Shown piece after piece: positions 56,677-64,000 of a stretch of DNA of 64,000 nt (position 1 is the stretch's first letter; each line of letters opens with the position of its first letter). The notes beneath the pieces were generated by a model, which was given only the letters and a program-made list of their open reading frames with translations, did no database searches and was not told where the DNA came from. The DNA is taken from positions 215,717,622 to 215,781,621 of the forward strand of contig NC_053039.3 of assembly GCF_002575655.3 (NCBI RefSeq). Direction: 5' to 3'. The stretch comes from Aegilops tauschii subsp. strangulata. Taxonomy: Eukaryota > Streptophyta > Magnoliopsida > Poales > Poaceae. Position numbers and translations under genes: made by a program.

Positions 56677-58423
56677 ATTCCTGTAACGCCCACGATGCGG
56701 CTATATCTCCCACGTGTCGAGGCACGACTTAGAGGCATAACCGCATTGTGGTTTTGTCGCAAGAAGGGTCATCTTCACACAATCCCATGTAATGAACAAG
56801 AATGGGATAACGAGAGTTGGCTTACAATCGCCACCTCACACAATACATAAATATAATTCATACATCATCCAAAATACACACATAGACCGACTACGGCCAA
56901 GATCCAAATGAAAATAAGATAACCCCAAATGCTAGATCCCCGATCGTCCCAGCTGGGCTCCACTACTAATCATCAGGAAAAGACACATAGTAACGACCAC
57001 GTTCCTCATCGAACTCCCACTTGAGGTCGATCCCATCATCTGCACTGGCATCGTCGGCACCTGCAACTGTTTTGGTAGAATCTGTGAGTCACACCCGTGA
57101 GATCGAGACTATTTAAGCTTATAGGAAAGGATGGTGTAATGAGGTGGAGCTGCAGCAGGCAGTAAGTCTACATGGTGGCTAACATACTCAAAAGAGAGCG
57201 AGAAGAGAAGCAACGGAACGGTCGTCATCTAGCAATGACCAAGAAGTGATCCTGATCTCCTACTTACGTCATACATAACTCAAACCGTGTTCACTTCCCG
57301 GACTCCACCGAGAAGAGACCATCACGGCTACACGCACAGTTGATGTATTTTAACTGGGTCAAGTGACAAGTTCTCTACAACCGGACATTAACAAATTCCC
57401 ATCTGCCTCATAACCGTGGGCACGGCTTTCGAAAGATAATACCCTGCAGGGGTGTCCCAACTTAGCCCATCATAAGCTCTCGCGGTCAACGAAGGATAAA
57501 CCTTCTCCCGGAAAGACCCGATCAGTCTCGGAATCCCGGTTTACAAGACATTTCGACAATGGTAAAACAAGACCAGCAAAGCCACCCGAATGTGCCGACA
57601 AATCCCGGTAGGAGCTGCACATATCTCATTCTCAGGGCACACCGGATAAGCGAAGCGTACAGGTACCAACATAACCCAAGTTGCCAAGGGACGGTCCCAC
57701 ACGGTGCTCTAGTTTGGACCGGCACTCAGAGGAACACTGGCCCGGGGGTTAAAATAAGATGACCCTCGGGCTCGCGAAAACCCGGGGGAAAGGCTTAGGT
57801 GGCAAATGGTAAAACCAAAGTTGGGCCTTGCTGGAGGAGTTTTATTCAAGGCGAACTGTCAAGGGGGTCCCATAAATCACCCAATCGCGTAAGGAACGCA
57901 AACTCAAGGAACATAATACCGGTATGACAGAAACTAGGACGGCAAGAGTGGAACAAAACACCAGGCATAAGGCCGAGCCTTCCACCCTTTACCCAATATA
58001 TAGATGCATTAATTAAATAAGAGATATTGTGATATCCCAACATATCCATGTTCCAACATGGAACCAACTTCAACTTCACCTGCAACTAGCAACGCTATAA
58101 GAAGGGCTGAGCAAAAGCGGTAACTTAGCCAAACAACGGTTTGCTAGGAAAGGATGGTTAGAGGCTGACATGGCAATATGGGAGACATGATATAGCAAGT
58201 GGTAGGTAGCGCAGCATGGCAAAGAACGAACAACTAGCAAAGCAAAGATAGAAGTGATTTCGAGGGGTGGTCATCTTGCCTGCAAGGTTCTCAGAGTTGT
58301 CGAAAGCTTGATCCTCGTAAGCGTACTCAACAGGTTCCCTGTTCACGAACTCGTCTCCCGGCTCTACCCAAGACAAGAACACAAGCAATGGAACCACAAT
58401 CAACCACGGGAAAAGCACAAGCA

Positions 58424-61162
58424 TGTAGCGACCAGACCTCAAATGGTCTGTGCTGCTGTGCACCAGTGTCATCCCTGGATCAGTAATGCTGACACGCACA
58501 ATACAAACGGAGGATTTATAACAGAGTAGCAATCACACACTTATTACATCAAATATCTCCAAAGAGAATAAGTATGAAAAATATGGCTTAAGGCCATATT
58601 AATACGATAACAGCGGAAGACTTGGAAGATAAGTGAGTCCATCAACTCCAACGGCATCACTGAGTATAAGACCACGACCTAAGGCACCTTACTCGTCGTC
58701 TGAAAAGTCTGCAACATGAAACGTTGCAGCCCGAAAACGGGTCAGCACATGGAATATGCTGGCGATGTAACACATAGAGAATAATGAACAATAATAATGC
58801 TATACTACATGCATATATGGCTGGTGGAAAGCTCTATGGTTAAAGTTTTTGCTGAAAGCCAATTTTTCCCTACTGCAAAGGAATACATTTTATTTAACTA
58901 TCATGGTGGTTGTGAAACATTGAGATGGTTGATAGCATCTCAATCCCAATTAAGTATCATCATTAACCCAACAAAATTAATTAAAGTAACATGGTGATGA
59001 GATTCACATGATAATCCAGGTACTAGATACTCAAGCTGTCCATAACCGGGGACACGGCTAATCATGATTAGTTTGTACACTCTGCAGAGGTTTGCGCACT
59101 TTTCCCACAAGACTCGATCGCCTCCGCTTGATTCTCGCACTGCATGATGTTTGAGAAATGGATGACCGAGACAAAGTCTTTCAGAAGCGTTAACTCTCTA
59201 CTCTGGGTAGACCGTGCCACCTACATCCCCTACATCTGCTAGTCTACCTCTTCAAGAGCTCACACAACTTAATCAACTATGCTAGAGCCCATAATAGCTT
59301 GTGGCTGCACACGAAAGTTTCTAGCATGAATAATCTCATGATCCCTTTGAGCCTGGGTGGCGGTCCTTATACAAACAGACAACACTGGGTTCTCCAGGTG
59401 CCTCAATCCACCCAGATGTGAGTTTTAGTTGCCACCTTAAGTAAACCATTATTAACAATCTCACATCTGTCATGAATATCACTCAAACCCAATCCACGTC
59501 TACGAGCATAGCATGGCAGTATAAGCAAACGTGAAGTAACTCCCAAGGGTTTGATAAAAGAACAGGTAATAGGTACTACCTCAACTACTTCCCAATACCC
59601 ACAATTTAATTAGATCCTAATCATGCAATGTTTGAGGAATAGATCTAATGCAATAAAAACTGGGTATGGAAGGGTATGATCAAAGTGTTACTTGCCTTGC
59701 TGATGATCCGCGAAACCTAGCGATTCAAAGTAACAAGCGGCACACTCCGGGTACTCTATCGCAAACAAACAAGCAAACAATAAGTACTCATCTAATGCAT
59801 AGGTAAAACTCGAATGAAAGATCCAACCAGAAAGTTCAACTTAAGAACTCCGGTTTGCAAAAAGAATCAACTCGAACGAAGCAACGAAAGTCAAACGGCG
59901 AAAGAAACAAACTTCGTTTACTAATTTGGATCTAGGTCAAATTTTACAGTAACAAAAACTTTTTTGAGTAGGTTAAACGGAAAGGGAATTTCGAGACGAA
60001 ACTCTAGGCGCTTGAATCGCCTGATTCCGATAAACGAGCGAAAAGTTAAACAGAATCGAAGATTCGATCAGAAATCGAGATCTAAGATAATCGCGGAAAA
60101 ATCCGATGAAAAAGAAAACTGACGAACGGTTAAAGAACGGACGTTCGTTAACAGAGAAAATCCGACGAACACGTTCGTTGAAACGAACGGGTCGGTGAAC
60201 GTTCACAAAATAACAAAACCGAAGAAATAAACCGATCTAGGGTTTTTTTTAAAACGAACGGGTTTTTTTTAAAACAAACCGGCAAACGGCGGCGAGGTGG
60301 TACCTCGTCGGGACGGGGCTCCGGCGGGGTCGGCGGGGGCTCGGCGAGGGGTGGCGAGGGCGGCGAGGCTCAGGCGCTCGGGGTGGTGAGGGGCGGCTCC
60401 GGCGGCGGGGTTCGGCGAGCGGCGGCGGCGGCTCCTCGAGCTTCGGCTCCGGCGGCGGGTGCGGGTCGAGGCGGGGCTCGGGGTGAGAGGAGGGGCGGCG
60501 ACGGGGTATATAAGGAGGGGGGGCTGCTTGGAGGAGGGGGCAAGGCGGCGGGGCTCCGGCGTGTCCGAGCCGGACACGGGCGCGGCGGCGCTGGCGTACG
60601 CGGGGAGGAGACGGCGCGGCTGGGCCGGCCGCTCGGCTGGGCCTCGGCCCGGTCGGGCGCGGCGCGTTTTAAAAAAAAACATTCCGCCGAGAAAAAGTCG
60701 TAGATAAATAAATAAAATCCAAAAAAGATAAAACAAAATTTCCCCGTCTAGTTAGAATATTTAGAACAGGGTGAACATTTTTTTTTGACACAAAATGCAG
60801 TTTTGAAAACGTGCAATATTTTTTTAATACAATTAAAATTGCAAATAAAATCCGAATAAAATCCAATAAATGATTTTAACCTTTTTCCTCCAATATTTCA
60901 ATTGTTTTGGAGAAGTCATATTTTCTCCTCTCATTAAATTTTTAATGAAATACTTTTCTGGAGAGAAAAATAATTAAAACCAAAAGTCCTCGTTTTATTA
61001 TTTGATGAAGATCAAATATGAAAATTCGAGAAAATCCCCAACTCTCTCCGAGGGTCCTTGAGTTGCTTAGAATTTATCGAGGATTTGTCGAAATGCAATA
61101 AAATATGATATGCAATGATGATCTATGTATAACATACCAAATTGAAAATTTGGGATGTTACA
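58424..61162. mobile_element. Nested solo LTR, 2739 bp
   Basis: It starts TGTAGCGACCAGACC and ends TTGGGATGTTACA. The 5 bp TSD AAGCA is exact at 58419-58423 and 61163-61167. Ends and layout (TGTARCG..GTTACA, GC-rich block near the right end at 60280-60665) resemble the LTR it is inserted in, so the two probably belong to related families. Confidence 0.88.
60507..60513 (+). promoter_or_regulatory. Possible TATA box in the nested solo LTR
   Basis: TATATAA is embedded in a GC-rich block, 650 bp before the right LTR end. The near-palindrome leaves the direction open. The outer LTR has ATATATAGG at the matching place (about 62825). Confidence 0.3.
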
Positions 61163-63372
61163 AAGCAACATGGTGCAAAACATGAATGATATGCAAGATA
61201 TGATATGCGATGCATATGCGTGCCCCGGGAGGAAAATGATGAACAAGGCAGTAACTTGGCAAAACAAGCATGCCACTGGAAAGATGAGATGATTTCGGTC
61301 GAAATCGATATAAAGATCACCGGAAACGGATGCACGGTTTGCAAATGGCAAGCAAAACAAGGAAGACACGAATCTGCGATTAACAGAATGATAGCACTTA
61401 GAATGCAACAAGTAACAATGCTACAACACTCCAACATAGCAACAAAGCATATGGCAGTAATCTACAGGAGATGCTTGACAAAAGATGAACACTGAGCTAC
61501 GGCTAGATCACAACATAACAAGCTCAAACAAGCATGGCAAAAGTGCAAAAGAAATCAGGTTCACAGACTTAGTGAAATTACTGGACATGCCTGAAACAAC
61601 ATCAGGTAGCAATGTTCAGAGCACTAAAACAACATGCTACAGGAACTTAACATGGCAAAACAAGGCACGGAAGTATTCTAATAAATCTATATGCCAAAAG
61701 TCCCTTACTGACCATAAGCCAAAAAGGACCAGAAGATATGATGGCAACCATGTAAACACAGTAAGATGGCATGTTTATGAAGCTATCCATGGCAAGAGTA
61801 AGTACATAGCATGAGTGAATCAACTACAACAAGCTTGGCAAAATTGAATATCATGTTAAGAATCTGCCAAAAATATTTTATAGCAAAAGTAGAGCAAGAT
61901 TGAGTCATGCTATGGTACTCCATAATTGCAAACAAGGGCAGGAAAGGATCAATTACAACAATATCTACAAAACATCCTTACTGAACATCACCAAAATAAG
62001 CATGGATCTCTTTGTAGCATCAAGTTTACATGGCAACAAAATAACAACAGACAACGACTTAGAGAAAACACTAAGTCCCTGAAATCAGAAACATTACGGA
62101 GCCTAGTTTGCATGCTTGTGCTAGTCACCACAGAGATCACAAAAATACATGGCATACACCTCTGTAAAGATGGCATGGCATACAACAAAATACATGTAGA
62201 GCTCATGCCCATAAGATGCACAGATTAAATGATACAAAAATAACAAATCTCCAAGTTCTGCTAAGTAACAGCGGATAATAGCAACTAGCACTATTGCACC
62301 AGAGATTTGGGCATCAAGATGGACTCAAATGAACATGGTGCAATGTAACAAAATGAAGAGCATCACAAGGCGAACATTTCAATATATTACACGCGCGAAA
62401 CGGAGCTATATGCAGAGAGTTATGATGCTATGAACATGGGCACATGCTGTAAAAATATTGAAGACTTAAGAGAAATTTTCGGGGGATACGAAGTCAACCG
62501 TGGGTGCTTCACTGGATCTGGATCGGGACTTGCTCACCGGAGCTAGGGGAGGCACGACGGTCGGTGCCGGGCGCGGCGGCGCCGGCGACGGGGCGCTGGA
62601 GGGGACATGCGGCGGGCGCCGGCGCGGGATCTGGCCTGGGGCGCGGCTCGGGCGGGCTCCCGGTGGGCCTGCGGCGGTGGACGGCGGCGGGGGGGGGGGG
62701 CACGTGGTGCAGCGTGATTGGCTGCGGGGGCGGCGGCGGCTTCGTCCGGCCGGAGCGGACGCGTCCGGCGGCGACGGGAGGAGATTTTTAGGGTTGGACT
62801 GCGAATGATTTCGGGAGGGGTGCAAATATATAGGTAGAAGGAGCTAGGAGAGTCCAAATGAGGTGCAGTTTTCGCCCACACGATCGTGATCGAATGACCT
62901 ACAGCATGGAAGTGACTTAGAGGAGTCTGGGGCTGGTTTTGAGGTTTTTTTTGCTGCACACATAAAAGGCATCTGCGGTTACCCGGTTAACCGTTGGAGT
63001 ACCAAACGACCTCCAAATGGAACGAAACTTGACCGGTGGTCTACCGGTGGTATACCAAGGCCACTTGACAAGCCTCGGTCCATTCCGAGAATGTTCAACA
63101 CCCACTCACGAAAGAAAAACCAGAGGGGTGCGCCGGAGGAGGTGGGAGCGCCGGATTGCAAAACGGACAACGGGGAAAATGCTCGGATGCATGAGACGAA
63201 CACGTATGCAAATGCAATGCGCATGATGACATGATATGAAATGCATGACATGAACAAAATGCAAAACGAAAAAGAAAACGCGACCACGGAGGGAATATCA
63301 TAACACATAGCCGAAAATGGCAAGAGTTGGAGTTACAAATATGGAAAGTTACATCCGGGGTGTTACAATTCC

Positions 63373-64000
63373 TTAGCGAAGAACTACTTGCAGCGGAATA
63401 AGTACTCAAAAGTAAACATAACAGAACACAAGCATGGTCATCATGATAAAATGAAGACAAGAACAGAGTACAAAAAGCGTAAACACAGGATAACACAGGA
63501 TGAAGACAAACAGACTAAAGAAATTGAACTGAGGAAATTGAGAAAGTCTTCAGTCAAAGTCTTCAAACACAGATATGAACAAGTGCACAACACAGTTATG
63601 AGGAAATGAAAGAGTTGAGGAAATAGAACCAGTAAGCTTGGTGAAGACAATGATTTGGTAGACCAGTTCCAACTGCTGTCTCAGTTGTACGTCTGGTTGG
63701 AGCGGCTGGTATTTAAACCTGAGGACACACAGTCCCGGACACACAGTCCTCACCGTATTCTCCTTGAGCTAAGGTCACACAGACCTCGCCCAATCACTCG
63801 TGGTAAGTGTTCAGGTGACTTCCAAACCTTCACAGACTCGGTCACTCGGTGTTCCACAATTCCTCTTGGATGCTCTAGACCATGATGCCTAACCGTCTGG
63901 AAGAAGCACAGTCTTCAAAGGTAACAAGTGTCGGATCCACACAGGATCAATCTCTTCAGTGATGCTCAATCACTTTGGGTTTGTAGGTGTTTGGGTTTGG
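63373..64000. other. Unclassified repeat, right part, continues past the window
   Basis: It directly continues the sequence interrupted at 56681. The first half is A-rich with many GAAGACAA/AAAGTC words. The second half (63650-64000) has direct repeats such as GGACACACAGTCC (about 63722 and 63737). No domain-bearing ORF is present. Probably an LTR or terminal region of a further retroelement. Confidence 0.4.

Larger units (their letters stand above)
56682..63367. mobile_element. Large solo LTR (about 3.9 kb) with a nested solo LTR
   Basis: It starts TGTAACGCCCACGATGCGG and ends GGGGTGTTACA, with TG..CA borders and an exact 5 bp TSD ATTCC (56677-56681 and 63368-63372). Without the nested insertion it measures 3942 bp. 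There is no internal domain and no second LTR, so it is scored as a solo LTR. A GC-rich block (about 62530-62790) lies near its right end. Orientation and family are not determined. Confidence 0.82.

Noticed and set aside
60269..60736. 155-codon minus-strand Pro/Arg-rich ORF
   Set aside because: It is the GC-rich block of a solo LTR. Such composition keeps several frames open, and no motif supports it.

Overview
This window is plant nuclear DNA. It is made almost entirely of transposable elements inserted into one another, and I see no intact host gene, rRNA, tRNA or CRISPR array. A Triticeae grass (wheat, Aegilops, barley or rye) is the best fit. That rests on the LTR ends, primer-binding sites and MITE types, which resemble families I know from wheat and barley (an Angela/BARE1-like copia, CACTA elements with a GCCGTC subterminal repeat, Stowaway and Tourist-type MITEs). 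The species is an inference, since no database was searched.

Layout: 1-2881 is the 3' part of a decayed LINE (reverse transcriptase, zinc finger, RNase H, poly-A end). 2882-4980 has no recognisable gene. A second LINE (about 4981-9432) carries a CCHC gag-like ORF1 and the start of ORF2 (endonuclease). It is cut at 9433 by an Angela-like copia element on the minus strand. That copia runs from its 3' LTR (9433-11205) to its broken 5' LTR (30033-32587) and was itself hit several times: by a CACTA transposon with matching TSDs (11972-18593), by a gypsy-type LTR element with matching TSDs (19074-26159), and by a solo LTR of the same gypsy family inside its 5' LTR (30128-31792). A second gypsy-type element enters that 5' LTR at 32588. 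It has a 538 bp LTR and a broken gag.

The second gypsy is interrupted at 35209 by a CACTA element, which in turn is interrupted at 37752 by a second member of the same CACTA family. The second CACTA carries the remains of a minus-strand Transposase_24 (Ptta/En/Spm)-type gene and three MITEs with exact TSDs (two hAT, one Tourist/Harbinger). Its 5' gene region has been amplified into three nearly identical head-to-tail copies of about 2.93 kb (44407-53214). The right end of this CACTA, the second LTR of the 538 bp-LTR gypsy and the rest of the Angela 5' LTR were not found in the window.

53215-56676 is anonymous DNA with a composite Stowaway MITE. From 56682 to 63367 a roughly 3.9 kb solo LTR (TSD ATTCC) contains a nested 2.7 kb solo LTR (TSD AAGCA). 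The sequence around them is an unclassified repeat that continues past the window end.

The nesting gives a relative insertion order: LINE B, then Angela, then the gypsy at 32588, then CACTA-2a, then CACTA-2b, then the MITEs. Every protein-coding remnant has frameshifts, stops, deletions or insertions, so nothing here looks autonomous. The most unusual structures are the triplicated 2.93 kb unit and the serially duplicated exons next to it.
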